Below, piece by piece: positions 13,101-23,539 of a stretch of DNA of 33,638 nucleotides (position 1 is its first letter; every line of letters begins with the position of its first letter). Source of the stretch: Klebsormidium nitens (Eukaryota; Streptophyta; Klebsormidiophyceae; Klebsormidiales; Klebsormidiaceae); contig DF237726.1 of NCBI GenBank assembly GCA_000708835.1, positions 1 through 33,638 on the forward strand, given 5' to 3'. Under the pieces are notes generated by a model, which was given only the letters and a program-made list of their open reading frames with translations, was not told where the DNA came from and ran no database searches. The position numbers and the translations under genes were made by a program.

Positions 13101-16100
13101 ATTCGGGAAGCCAGCGCGGCCGTTGCTTACCTGTCGAGCAGTTGCGCGGGGGTGGCGGCCAGGGCGGCTGTGCAGTCCCGCCAGGCCGCGGGCTGGCCCT
13201 GGCTGTCGGCCACGCGCTGGAGCAGCTGCAGCCGCCAGAGCCAGTCCGCGAAGCGGGTGTGCCAGGCGGCCACCTTGCGCGCCCACACCCGGCGAGCAGC
13301 GTTGGTATCCCGTGCGCGCGAGGTGCTACCAGTGGGAGCGGGAGGGGCCTTGCTGGCCGAACTGGGGAGGAAGGCCTCGCCGCGGGGGAGGTGGTGCTGG
13401 AGGAACGACACGAAGCGGGCCGCAAGCGACGGCGCCGGCACGGGAGGGTCGGCTGGGGGGGTCCGCAGGGGGAGCTGTGTGGGGACGAGGGGCGGGGCGG
13501 CGTGCGGCAGCTGAAGCAGCGACGCCAGAGTAACCACCAGCCAGGCCTGGAGTGAACAAGGCGCATGGAAGGGGCAGCCGGTGAGCTACGCGGGGAAGCA
13601 GCCATACTGAGGTCTAGAGAAGAGGAGGGCCGGCCACAAGAAGCGGCGCTATTCTTAGCATGAACAGAGATCCCTTCAGAGGTCCGCTTTACATCGGCCG
13701 AACTTGGCTGACATCACGAATTGCGGCAGCCCGCCAATGAGCATCGGGTGGGCTGAGCCCCCACAGGGGGCCGGTGGGCGCCGATGAAAGTTTTGACGAA
13801 GGGCTGACCTTCTTCCCCGAGTTGCTGACGGCTTCCATGTGTTGGCCCGCTTCCTGGAGCGCAGCTTGCGCCTGCTGTGCGTGCTGGGCGGAGGCCTGCT
13901 CGATTGCGCGCAGGACCGCCTGCAGGGCGAGGTGCATGCGCAGCAGCTCCACGTCGTGCTGCCTGCAGCCCGAACGAGAGCAACGGGATGACCACTCGGG
14001 AAAGACCACCCGTCCCTGCAGCGCGTCGAATCATAGGTGGATGCATAAAAGCATGATGCGTCACGGTCCTTGGAGACCTGCTATCCGGGGGCCGTGCATT
14101 GTTGCACAAAGAGCTGCGTTGCCAGCTTTGTGCAATCTGGAGGGTGTAGTCTTACCGTGCCTGCGCATCTTGTCTGGAGAGCGGAATGGGCTGCTCGCTG
14201 ACAAGTCGAAGCGCGAGGTCCGGCGGGACGCTCAACGCGGGGTCTGTCAAGACCTGCATCACCAGGGAGAGCCAACCGCGAGCATGAGCGGGAGCGTTGC
14301 AAACCGAGGCGACCCCTATTTGCTGCAATGCTGACTGAAACTATTACCAAAACAGCTGGCTGGCGGTCAGCTGACCAACGACGTTGAGGTTCCAAGTGAC
14401 GTCGCTCTTTCGTTCACGCCGGCTCAACGCTCTCCTTAATGGATGTGGCCTTGGTACCCCTTGGCTCAATGACGAACCAACAGGATTTGGGGAGTTGTTA
14501 TGTATTTGTCACCTGTGAACGTGGAATTGGACCTGAAAGTGGCATGCCTGCAGACGACTAAGGGTTCTCAGAGGAAGCTGAGAGGCGCTTTTGCTTGATC
14601 CTTCTTTCCTATCCTCTATCGTTCGGCTCGTTCCTTTCCAATCTGATGCCTTCCGGTCTTTGGTTGTGTTCATAGCTCAAACGGAATTGGGGTAAGAGCG
14701 TCCGGTTAATCTGAGCCTACTTCCGATTTGGAGGCATGCTCGAGTGTGTTGTGCTGTTGTGCCCGTACCTGGATCGACGATCCCGCTGCCAGCCGCGCCA
14801 ACAACAGGTTGGCTGCAAAGTCGTCCGCCTGAGCGGTGCCATCCCCCGAGGATGATGCCGCCACGGTCTGGGCTGCATGCAGCTGGTATGCCAGCTGGCT
14901 GCACAAGGCCTCCAGTGGAGATGCCTGCTAGGGAAGATACAAGAAACGTGTCTGTCAGCAATGGACAATTGTAGGATTTCGGAAGTGTTCCGCTCAAAAC
15001 ATAGACAAAGTAGGAAGCACATCTCCTCGCTGACTCGCAACTGCAGGAAGACTCAGGGCGTTGTTGTTCTCACATCAGAGGCAAACTGTTGGGCAGGTCG
15101 TTCTCGACTGTCGGTCGTACCTGGGGGTGCCCTGCACGCGCCGCGCGGGCCCTGTGGTGCCAGAGGCGCTGCAGGCTGTCCTGGCGGGCGGCCACGCTCC
15201 CGGCGTGCAGGTCCCAGGCCATGACCGCCAGCAGGGGGGCCAGCGCGGGGAAGGGCACCAGCACCTGCACTCAAAAGAGGGTGAGCAGCTTGGCACCAAG
15301 GGCCCCATTTCTGACAATGTCGAGACAGCGGGGGAATGGGCAAGCCGTTTGTTGCACCCAAGGCCCCACGAACACATGTGTGGACTCTGGCTCGTCGTCC
15401 AAAGCTAGAGTAAGGCGTTCGGGAACAGACCCATGGGCCGTGACCGCCGGTAGGGATACTTTTGCAAATACATCCACCACTCAACGAGCCCGGATGGTTG
15501 CTCACATCGGCCGCCTTGTGCATGTCCTGCTCCTGGGCTGCCCGCAGTGCCTCTTGGAGCACCGTCTCCAGGACGTGGCTGCGCGTCACCCTGGCGTGCT
15601 GGAACAGCTCTCCCACGCACGCCTGGGCGGCCTGCTCTGTTGTTGGCCCCGTGCTGCGGGTCGTGTGCAGGCTGGCGCGCAGCTGGGCCAAGGGGGGGCT
15701 CCCTGCCGTGTCACTGGCAGCTGCTCTTGAGTTGGAGGCGAGCAGGTCATCCTGGGCCACCTTTTGAAAAGGGAAGGAACAACTGAGGGCAGGAAGAAAC
15801 ATGGCAATACTCTCCGCTGCGGCAGTGGTGCCAGCACGAGAGCCCCTTCTGCTCAATACACGGACTTCCTCACAAAGCTGTTCTAGAAGCTCACCTTGTC
15901 TGACTCAAGCCGCAAAGGCAAACGTGTAGCCTTGATTGCCTAGCATCAGACCATTTGTGTGGTGCCTTTGTAACCCTCACATCGTCCAGAGTTCCTTACC
16001 TGCAAGAGTTCATCAATGACTTCGACACCACTTGCTACCACTGCCCCCCACAGTCTGCTTTGCGCCTGGGGAAGGGCGTTGGAAGCGTCTTGATCCTTCA

Positions 16101-17141
16101 CGAGTCTCAGGGTCCGGTCAAGCAGCACCCTGAAGCATGCGCAGCCTGCGTTAGTTCTGCAAAGGGAGTTGTGTCTTAAGGAAGAACACGGCAACAGCTG
16201 CTCGTTCCATCCTTGGATTGGCCAGAAGACAAACCGCAGCAACGTCGATGGTACAATGTGAACCACACCCAAGAGCACACACCCTGCAAGATAACATAGT
16301 AATGAGCCACCACCCTGTAGATTCAGATGGTGGCATAGACGAGCAGAAGCTGAAGGTTGGCAAGTGCGGTGGACATCACAATCGGTACTCACCTATGCTC
16401 CTTGAGGGATTCGTTGTCCCCTTCCTTGACACTGTGTGCAATGGTCTGGGTGATGGCTTGCAAGTCAGCCCCACTTAAGTCCTGCGCCCATTGCTGCATT
16501 AGCAGCTCGGAGGTGGGCCCAGACGATCCATCTTGAACCAGGTACTTGAACAGCTGGGGCTCATGCTGGAGAAGCCAATGCAACAATTCCTGGCTTGGGA
16601 CCAATGCTGGCGCTCTCTGCGATCCCTCTGCCTCTTCTGTCTTTCGGTCATGCGCCGCCCCTTTCCGGGACTGCCACAGCGTCTGATCCTCGGCCTTCAG
16701 CGCACCACCATCAGGAGGGGCTTCACGTTGCCGCGCAGAACGATCATTTTCAATCAGAGGAGCTGCAATCGACTGGAGCAGCGCACGCTCAACACGTGCT
16801 CCCCTCTCAGAGAGGCTTTCTTCTCCTATTGACAATGCTAGCTCGCACCTCGCAAGCCATGCGAGGAGGGCGTGCGAGGGCACTCCTGCTGACGCCAGCC
16901 AACCCCGCAGAGATGTGCTCTCTTTAACGATAGCTTGCAAGATGTTTTCTGCATTGCTTCCATCGAGGCGCTTCAGCTCCTGAATGACACCTCGAGCCAG
17001 CTCAAATTGGCCCAGAGCTAGATAGTTGATGCAGAGGCGTTGCAGCAACTGTGTGCTCCACCCTTGTTCCGCCATTTGCATCATGGCTGACCAGCTTGGG
17101 CCGCATGAATGCTGGACATAATACTTTGACGCAGAGCTCAT
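1579..17141 (-). CDS. ZFYVE26: ZFYVE26/spastizin-like protein, plant type without FYVE finger (33 exons, 2439 aa)
   Basis: This is a very large helical-repeat protein whose exons match, in order, the long land-plant protein usually annotated as zinc finger FYVE domain protein (Arabidopsis AT2G25730 family, about 2460 aa). Family-like blocks include an N-terminal INYLALGQFELARGVIQELK, ASIGDIMDEVDTTHTYNFF (about residue 1040), an RGSTD motif (about 1075), WRHSLFGNP (about 2269) and a C-terminal GRLKSAFQFASR (about 2388). Animal ZFYVE26 (spastizin) works with spatacsin and the AP-5 adaptor in late endosome/lysosome trafficking and carries a FYVE zinc finger. I see no FYVE motif (no RHHCR-type cysteine/histidine cluster) in any exon. 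All 32 junctions are GT...AG with matching phases and the sum is exactly 2439 codons plus TGA. The start is the ATG at 17141-17139; an upstream start cannot be excluded. Family assignment is strong; the trafficking role is inferred. Confidence 0.9.
7302..13546 (-). other. ZFYVE26: Exon map of ZFYVE26-like gene, exons 8-19 (residues 563-1565)
   Basis: Exons (high to low): 8, 13546-13131; 9, 12806-12683; 10, 12426-12349; 11, 12079-12008; 12, 11842-11579; 13, 11248-11089; 14, 10893-10499; 15, 10087-9762; 16, 9431-8916; 17, 8710-8542; 18, 8263-7973; 19, 7499-7302. Exon 8 carries FADWLWRLQLLQR. Exons 13 and 14 join within QFLSGKLHNLVKAL, and exons 14 and 15 join between YQSPAH and LLAQLAFERGSTD, the best conserved stretch of the family. 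Exon 18 holds DPEGLALRLSSKGAVGAALE and exon 19 PPPWQQRC. Proline/serine-rich linkers in exons 12, 14 and 16 look disordered. Introns over 400 nt are 10088-10498 and 7500-7972; both appear empty. Confidence 0.85.
13809..17141 (-). other. ZFYVE26: Exon map of ZFYVE26-like gene, exons 1-7 (residues 1-562)
   Basis: Exons in order of translation, each written high to low on the minus strand: 1, 17141-16393; 2, 16129-16000; 3, 15760-15506; 4, 15264-15121; 5, 14924-14769; 6, 14253-14156; 7, 13962-13809. Exon 1 encodes the first 249 residues and ends with a split AGG codon at donor GTGAGTAC. Exon 4 holds PFPALAPLLAVMAWDLHAG and exon 7 HDVELLRMHLALQAVL, both typical of the plant family. The donor after exon 3 follows GAT rather than the usual CAG but is a GTGAGC site and keeps phase 0. 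The longest intron in this block is 14254-14768 (515 nt); I see nothing encoded in it. Confidence 0.85.
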
Positions 17142-18597
17142 TTGCTATTACTTGGAAGTTGAAACTCCAAGTTCAAGGCCCAAGGCCCCAGGCCCTTGAG
17201 ACTGAGTCTGACTCTGGAGGGGTCCCTTTGATTTAGCACTCAGACCCGATTCAGAGGTGCGGAAGCAAGGAGCCGAGCTTCATAAAATTACAAGATGCAG
17301 TGCCAGCAGCAAGTGCCGGCAAGGACGTGAACGCATTAGCACGTGATAAAAGTGATTGTGTTTGCAGCAGGGAACAGGCCCAGCGAAAACATAGTGTGAT
17401 ATGTCTTCTTTGCAAGGAGGTCATCCTGCATTTCAGCCACCTAGAAAGGGCGCGCAGACTGCTCCTTGTTCTCCTTGGACTTTGGGTGAGTTGGGTTACT
17501 AACATAATCACAATGGCAGTCTCTTCCAGAGTTCCGTCTGTGCATGTTTGTTGCAATGCTGTGTTTCCGGAGTCATCCTGGCAATTGCTGTAATATGCGC
17601 CACGTTTGGCCTGCCGGTGGTGATGGAGGTGGCGCGGCTGGTGGGTGGTCATGGGTGTTGCATAGTGGGGGGTGGTGGTGTGGTGGTCGCGTGCCCCAGT
17701 GCAGCACCAGCACAGCACTCCCCACCAGCGGGCCTGGCAGTTTCAATCAACAATGATCTTGCTTCTCACTCTCTGAAAAAGGGGCATCGACGCCTAGATC
17801 AAACATTCTGTTGGAGACAATCTCAAAATTTTCTGTCTGGAAAGCCGGCTTGAACTTCTATATGAAAGAAACTGACGACTTTGGAGCAAACTAGACCCGC
17901 AGCCAATGTCATGCACTCTTCCAGTGAGGAGTATCTTTTGTGGTACGTTTTGACTGAAGCACTATTAAAGATGACACAGCAAGCAGGGATATGCCAAGAA
18001 GCTTCTCGTGAATACATTGGCTCTTTCCCCAACTTTGACAGAGAGTTGTTCGACATTATGCGCAACCCATTCTGTTTCCAAAAAACTTGAAGCAGCGCAC
18101 AACCCTGAATTTATATGTGCAGGTGTCTGCTGTACCTTGTGTGGAAAGTGAAAGAGAGCTTCTCCTTTGTGAGATGGATGTTCTCAAACAGAAAGCCACA
18201 GTTTTGAGGGAAATGGAGGTGGGTACAAACTCGCCCTACAGACTCCAGGGCCAGTATCTTGATCTCCATGGCCCAGCTTCAAGTACCAAGTTGCTCTAAG
18301 TTTTGGGTGTTTATCTTCAGTACCCCATGATTATCATCAGGGAGACGCTGTTGATCTTGGAAGAACACTGCGTCAGACTCAACGACCGGGAGTGCGGCCG
18401 CTGTTAGGGCAGTGATTGGGCACCCCCATCTATTGGTAGTCCTTGACCTGCTTGCTGGCGGAGCACCTTCTTTGGACATACTCCAGTCAAAGAACGAAGA
18501 AGTTATGGAGCATAGTCTCCAAGTTTGCCCCTATTTGTTTGTTACTTTTGTCATTGTGATCTGCAGCACCAGCGGCCTGTCACTGCCTTGTGCCTGG
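17142..18597. promoter_or_regulatory. Divergent intergenic region between ZFYVE26-like gene and ALF4
   Basis: This 1.46-kb interval separates two genes transcribed away from each other, so it must hold both promoters and 5' untranslated sequences. It is clearly lower in GC than the flanking exons. I recognise no TATA box or conserved element. A splice acceptor (TGTGATCTGCAG, ending about 18566) lies just upstream of the proposed ALF4 ATG, so ALF4 may have a 5' leader exon in this interval. A weak spliced ORF is listed separately. A purine/pyrimidine-biased GGCCC-rich stretch lies at about 17178-17200, directly upstream of the ZFYVE26-like ATG. Confidence 0.6.
17906..18407 (+). CDS. Possible small spliced ORF, unrecognised (66 aa)
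   Basis: A three-exon reading can be drawn with good splice sites and matching phases: 17906-17923 (ATG start, donor GTGAGG), 18123-18218 (acceptor ATATGTGCAG, donor GTGGGT) and 18321-18407 (acceptor TTATCTTCAG, stop TAG). The 66-residue product is rich in Leu, Glu and Arg (for example ERELLLCEMDVLKQKATVL and RETLLILEEHCVRLNDRE) and would form one long helix or coiled coil. I do not recognise it. A competing unspliced frame from the ATG at 17911 runs to a stop at 18088-18090. GC content is far below that of the real exons nearby. It may be a small gene, 5' leader exons of ALF4, or chance. Confidence 0.2.
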
Positions 18598-21500
18598 ATG
18601 CAGGGCGATGCTGCCGCAGAGTCCTCCTCCGCGACGGCCTTCACGCAGGAGCTGGCCCAGCAGCTGCACGCGGCGGAGACCCCCCGCGCTGCTGAGCAGG
18701 TCCTAACACACACACGCGCTCTCTGGTCACCTGAGGCATCCGGAGGACAGGTACGTCACCAGGGCCTTCTTGATGGGTGGCAGGCCACCCGTCCGCCTGC
18801 CACAGGAATGGTGCCCATCTTTCAGGCCCACCCGTTCTCTGCTGTGTGGCCCTGCGCTTGCGTGTGGCCTTCGTCAGGGCCAAGGCAATGAGGTCCCCGT
18901 GTGTGTGTTCATGTTGCAAACCCTTTCGCTTTTTGTCCACATGAGTTCAAACCGCCTGCATGCAATGTAGGCAGAAAATCTTCGCAGTTTTCTGCCGCCA
19001 GTTCTGCGGGCCTACCTTACGTGATGGGGTGTCGTGCAGTTGCTGCTGGAGGCGGTGTGCTGGGACGTGCTGTCGGTGGTGGCCCCCTTCGCGGCACACT
19101 CCCGCGGCTGCCAGGCTGCAGTGGCCGGCGCTTGCCTGGACGTGGCCAACGGGTGCGCGCCGCGGGAAGCCGTCACCATCCTGCTCGCCGTAAGCAGCGC
19201 AACGCTCCTGGCCAGCTGGGGGCATGCCGTTATGGCAGGCAGCAGCTTCACATCAGATTCGCGTTTCTGACAACCACTCAGCCAGTTCAATGCTTGACTA
19301 GCACACGCAAGGAGTTGACTCCTTCGAGGACTTTTCAGGCTATGGGCAGCAGCGGGGAGGGGGAGGAGATGTCATGGGGCCTGCGCCTCGCTGTCACTGA
19401 GGGCCTGGCTGCAGGTGGGGCGTCTACGCTGAGCTGGCCATGCTGTGACGGGTGCATGAGCCCTCACTCTCATCGCCGCATCTGCATGTCACTCATTCAG
19501 CGCTAAGTCAAAATGTTGAAATATCACCGAACAAACTAGCTGTTGAAGAGTCGCTGCCCTCATTTGCAGCCCTTCCTCTCATCCCTCGGCGGAGGTATGA
19601 AACTTTCCAGCAAGCTGCCCCCACTCTCCTGGCCGGGCTGCGGGCCGTAGCGGGGGATCCCCCGGCGGGCACCTCCGAGGGCAGGGACTCCACGGATGAC
19701 GTGGAGCGCTGGGCGGCAGGGCAGTACCCCGCAGCGGTGGTGGCGCTGGCCCACGCGGTGCTGGCCACGCTGCAGCCAGCAGAGACGCAGCTGCAGTCCG
19801 CCCTGGCCCGCTTTGCGCTGCAAGTCCTAGTGAGCTCCTGATGCACCTTCTGCGAACATTCGGACGAGTTGGATGCGTACAGGTTGTCGTCGTGGTCGCT
19901 GCTGACTGCCCCCATGTTCAAGGATTGTGTTCGGTTGCGGCTGTGCTAACTTCTTCTCTCCAAACGGACCACTGTCTTTGCGTCCCTCCAGAGCATCTCC
20001 ACTGCGGGGCTACCCCTCGCGACGCCGGCCCGACCTGGCTCGTCCTCCCCCGAGGTGCCTCCCCTGCTGCTGGCCACGCTGCAGCTCCTGCCGCCGGCGG
20101 GGCTAACGCCGCAGCGCATCCTCAGGCCCGATCAGGAGGACTTACCAGGTACCGCAGCCGCCAATCGTTACGAAAAGTTTTTTCTTGATCTTGGCTACTG
20201 GTGCATACTTGCATGTCTGCATCTTTTTTATCCAAAGGACGAAGAACGACCTTGGCGGTGCTTTTGGGATGCGGCCTGCCCGTTCTTGCCTCTCACTTGC
20301 TTTGCAATCTACGTATGTGACGTATGCAACGCTGCATGCGCGTCGTGCAGGTGAGCCGGTGTGCGACTCCGACGAAGAGGACGGCCCCGCCGTGGATGAA
20401 GCCGCGGAGGTGGAGCGTGAGCGCGCATTGGCAGGTCAGCCCCCACCGTCAGGCTGCAGAGTTACGAGCAGCTCGAGCGGAATTGAAAAGCAACGAACGC
20501 AGTCGGCCTGCTTCCTCGTGCCGTCTTGATGGTGAACTGCGACTCTCTTGCAACTACTTCTTACCTTCTTGTTCGTGTACGTCGAATGCTCGTTCATGGT
20601 CGTTTTGTGGTCCCCCTGACAGCGGCGTGCCTGCTGTGTCTCCCCGCCCCCCTTCTGCCGTGGCCCGTCCCCCCCCTGTCTCCTGCGGACCGCGCTGCCG
20701 CCGTCGCTCTTGCGGGCGTCCTGCTGCAAGGCCTCCCCGTCCCGGCCAGCAAAGGCCTCGCCCTCATCGCGGCCGCGGCTGCCGCGCCAGCGCCCCAGCA
20801 GGACGGGTCGCTCCAACAGGAGCTGCTGGACGGCGTGCAAGCCACCCTGCAGGTCAGCACTGCGGCGAGCGCCGCACGCTTCGTGCCCTGGTATTGCCGT
20901 AAGTCATAAGGATTGTGGTCCCCGCTCAGGAGCGTGCCCCAAAACTGTTCGAGGCGGCAGTGTGCGGGAGCATCTTGCGCCGCTTTCTCCCAACTGTCCC
21001 ACAGCCGACGCTGAGCGGTCGTCTGTGTCGCGTGCTACGCAGGGCCTGACCATGCTGATGCTCCTGCTGCCCGAACCCCAGGCCCGGCAAGCGGCCTACG
21101 GCGCCTTCAAAGCGGTAAGATGTTTGCCGACGTCTTCGCCTGAAGTGCAAGCAGCTACATATACATCACCGCGAGGTTTTACGGAACTCCGCTGGTTGTC
21201 AGCTTTGTTGGCGGTTCGCCATACAAAGCAGGATCGACTAATATCGGGCCTTCTAAGTGCGTTTCTGGAATATCCACTGTGTTATGCCTGGCCTCTCTTG
21301 TCACCTCGGATCACAGGACAGATAGACAAAACAGGATCAGGAAATAAGGTGGGGGGAAGGGCGTTTGTACACCGGTTTTGGAGCTTCAGAGCGCCCAAGC
21401 ACGTCTCAGGTGCTTGCGCCGTCCTTCTGCAGGGCTTGTCGGTGCTGCCCCCTGCTGACCGCCTGTCGACCCTGGAGCGCTTCATTGACACGTGCCCGCA

Positions 21501-22756
21501 TCAGCCGGTGGTGAGGCAGTCGCGCGCGAGGCTTTCTTGAAAGGACTGGATGAGTAGCAAAAGCCTTATTGGCAGCTTGTTCCTGACAGCCATAGGTTTG
21601 CGGACTAATGCGACTCCGTTCAATGGCAGCGCAAAAGCAACGGTGCCAAGCTTTTCAGGGAAAGAAAGATCCGGCTGGCGTTGTCCGGGCTGATGGTGAG
21701 CGGGTAAATGCTCCTTGTTTCTCAAGCCCGTCAGCTTTTCTGCAAGCCTTGTTGCCGGGGACGCGTGGCTTGCTTCGAGCCTGCCAAGAAACAGAGGATG
21801 CCCCCATGCCTGCGCTGCGTGCAGGTGGCGGTGCTGCTGCATCTGCTCAAGGACGAAGTGGCCCGCGCTTTGCCGCTGCCGCCCTCCGCGGGCACCCCTC
21901 CTGCTGCTCCCGCCGCCGGCCTGTTCCCGGGTGAGCGTATCCTGGCGGTTGTCGGCCGCACGCTGGCGCCACACGGCGGGGCGGGGGGCGTGGTGCCGCA
22001 GCTCCCGGACGAGGCAGACGTGGTGAGGGACAGCGGCTGGTGGATAGTGGCTGCTGCAGGGCCTCACCGCGTCCCCTAGAGCCATTACCTAACCACTTCC
22101 AATCGCGTCAGCCAGAACGGCGATCTGTCGGACTCGATGTCCTTAGTGGTTTTTGGGGGCGTCGTGCTCTCTCCGCCTGACGGCCCGCCCCGTCGTGGCT
22201 GCAGGTGGTGGCCGCGCTGAACCTGTACCGCTTCCTCCTTCTGCGAGAAGCTGCCGGTGAGCGCTGCGAACTTGTAATCCCTTCAAGACATTGGATCACA
22301 GCTAGTGGGCATCCGCATAATTCTTGGACGGTTGTCCAGGAAGGCACTGGCATTATTTCTTGAGATGGCGCAGACATGCTCCGGAACGTCCCGTTGTGCG
22401 ACTCCTCCTACTGCTGGCCTTTTCCTCTGAGCGCGTGGTGCTGCGGTGCAGTGGGCCGCAGCTGGACGGGCGCCCTCTCGCCCGCCGCTCTCGTGCATGC
22501 GCGCACCCAGTGGCTCCTGCCCCTCCGCCACGCGGCAGCACACGCGGCTGCGGCCGTTGAGCAGGAGAGGCAGGCAGAAGCAGAGGCAGCACGTGCTGCC
22601 CCAGCGCAGCCCGGAGAGGCGGGCGGGCCTCGTGGAGCGGCTGGCGGGCGGCAGGGGGGTGCGGAGCTGGTGGCCACGGTGCAGGAGGTACTGCACCGGG
22701 TGCTGGAGCTGGTCGAGGACAGGTTGCAGCAAGGGGGGAAAGGGGATCCAGGCTGA
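18598..22756 (+). CDS. ALF4: ALF4/glomulin homologue (12 exons, 604 aa)
   Basis: The product is a HEAT-like helical repeat protein of the glomulin/ABERRANT LATERAL ROOT FORMATION 4 family (Arabidopsis ALF4 is about the same length). In animals and plants these proteins bind the RING protein RBX1 and restrain cullin-RING (SCF) ubiquitin ligases. Family signatures seen: AGACLDVANGCAPREAV in exon 2, IPRRRYETFQQAAPTLL in exon 4, AVLLHLLKDEVA in exon 10, ALNLYRFLLLRE in exon 11, and TQWLLPLR followed by the C-terminal EVLHRVLELVEDRL in exon 12. Exon 6 is an acidic linker. Exons: 18598-18750, 19040-19189, 19339-19414, 19570-19829, 19992-20148, 20351-20434, 20623-20852, 21043-21114, 21433-21510, 21825-22022, 22205-22256, 22452-22756. 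All phases agree and the TGA closes at 22756. The ATG at 18598 is the most likely start; an in-frame upstream coding exon is possible. The ligase role is inferred from the family. Confidence 0.88.
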
Positions 22757-22965
22757 ACACGGGGGGAGGGCGGCTGTATGTTGCGTGCGTATCCTTTTCG
22801 TCATTCTTCGTTTCAGTGTCAAAGAGTCACGATGAGGGTGTCCATCGGCGCGCACCAAAGTGCTGTGAAGGAGACCAGCCGTATCTAACGAATTTGCAGC
22901 AGTGCGAATGCAGCATGCTATGACAGCCATCGGTTATTTGTTGCTACATATTGACCATCTTTCGG

Positions 22966-22983
22966 TTGCACAACGTTGTGCAA
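22966..22983. repeat. Perfect 18-bp palindrome
   Basis: TTGCACAACGTTGTGCAA reads identically on both strands. It lies 210 bases past the ALF4 stop codon. It could form a small cruciform or, in RNA, a hairpin; no function is known to me. Its inner 12 bases (CAACGTTGTGCA) occur again near the end of the window at about 33579-33590. Confidence 0.6.
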
Positions 22984-23119
22984 AAGGATGATGGTCTCTT
23001 TTCGTTTTCGCCGTAGCCAAATAGGCCATAGGCTTCTCATGGCATACATAGATGTGGTGTGTGATGATCAAGATCATGCATACTGAAATCTGCGCTCAGG
23101 CTTGACATGCCTGACCAGG

Positions 23120-23149
23120 TTTTAGGGGTTTTAGTGTTTTAGGGTTTTA
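23120..23149 (+). repeat. Degenerate interstitial telomere repeat
   Basis: Three and a half TTTTAGGG-like units stand in tandem: TTTTAGGGG, TTTTAGTG, TTTTAGGG and a trailing TTTTA. The G-rich strand is on top, which is the reverse of the true telomere at base 1. A short inverted repeat (CAGGC, 7 bases, GCCTG) directly precedes it. Such relics arise from old chromosome-end fusions, from telomerase or microhomology repair at a break, or from transposition of subtelomeric DNA. Confidence 0.75.
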
Positions 23150-23539
23150 TGCGAATATCCATGCATGGTAGCTCACATTCCTCGGTTCTGCCGTGCTACC
23201 ATCGACCTTCGTAAACGTCCGATGCTACGGTGTCGCCATCGGCCTAGGCTATGTCATGGTGTCAATGCACCCCGAGGGCGGCCGGTGGCCTAACCAAGGT
23301 CAGTGAGTCCCGCGGGGGCCTGCACGGCGCGACCACGTGGCGGCCATCGGTGCACTGACGGCATGATCGCATGCAATCGAGGAATAGTTGCTGGCATGGC
23401 GCGCCTGGCATGAGACTCAATTAGCATGACATGGCACCGATCCGATCGCGAGGCCATGCATGACGGCACCAATCCCGTGTATACACAAAGGCGGCATTGA
23501 CTGATCGCGTTCGATTTTGCACATGTGTAGCTACTATAA

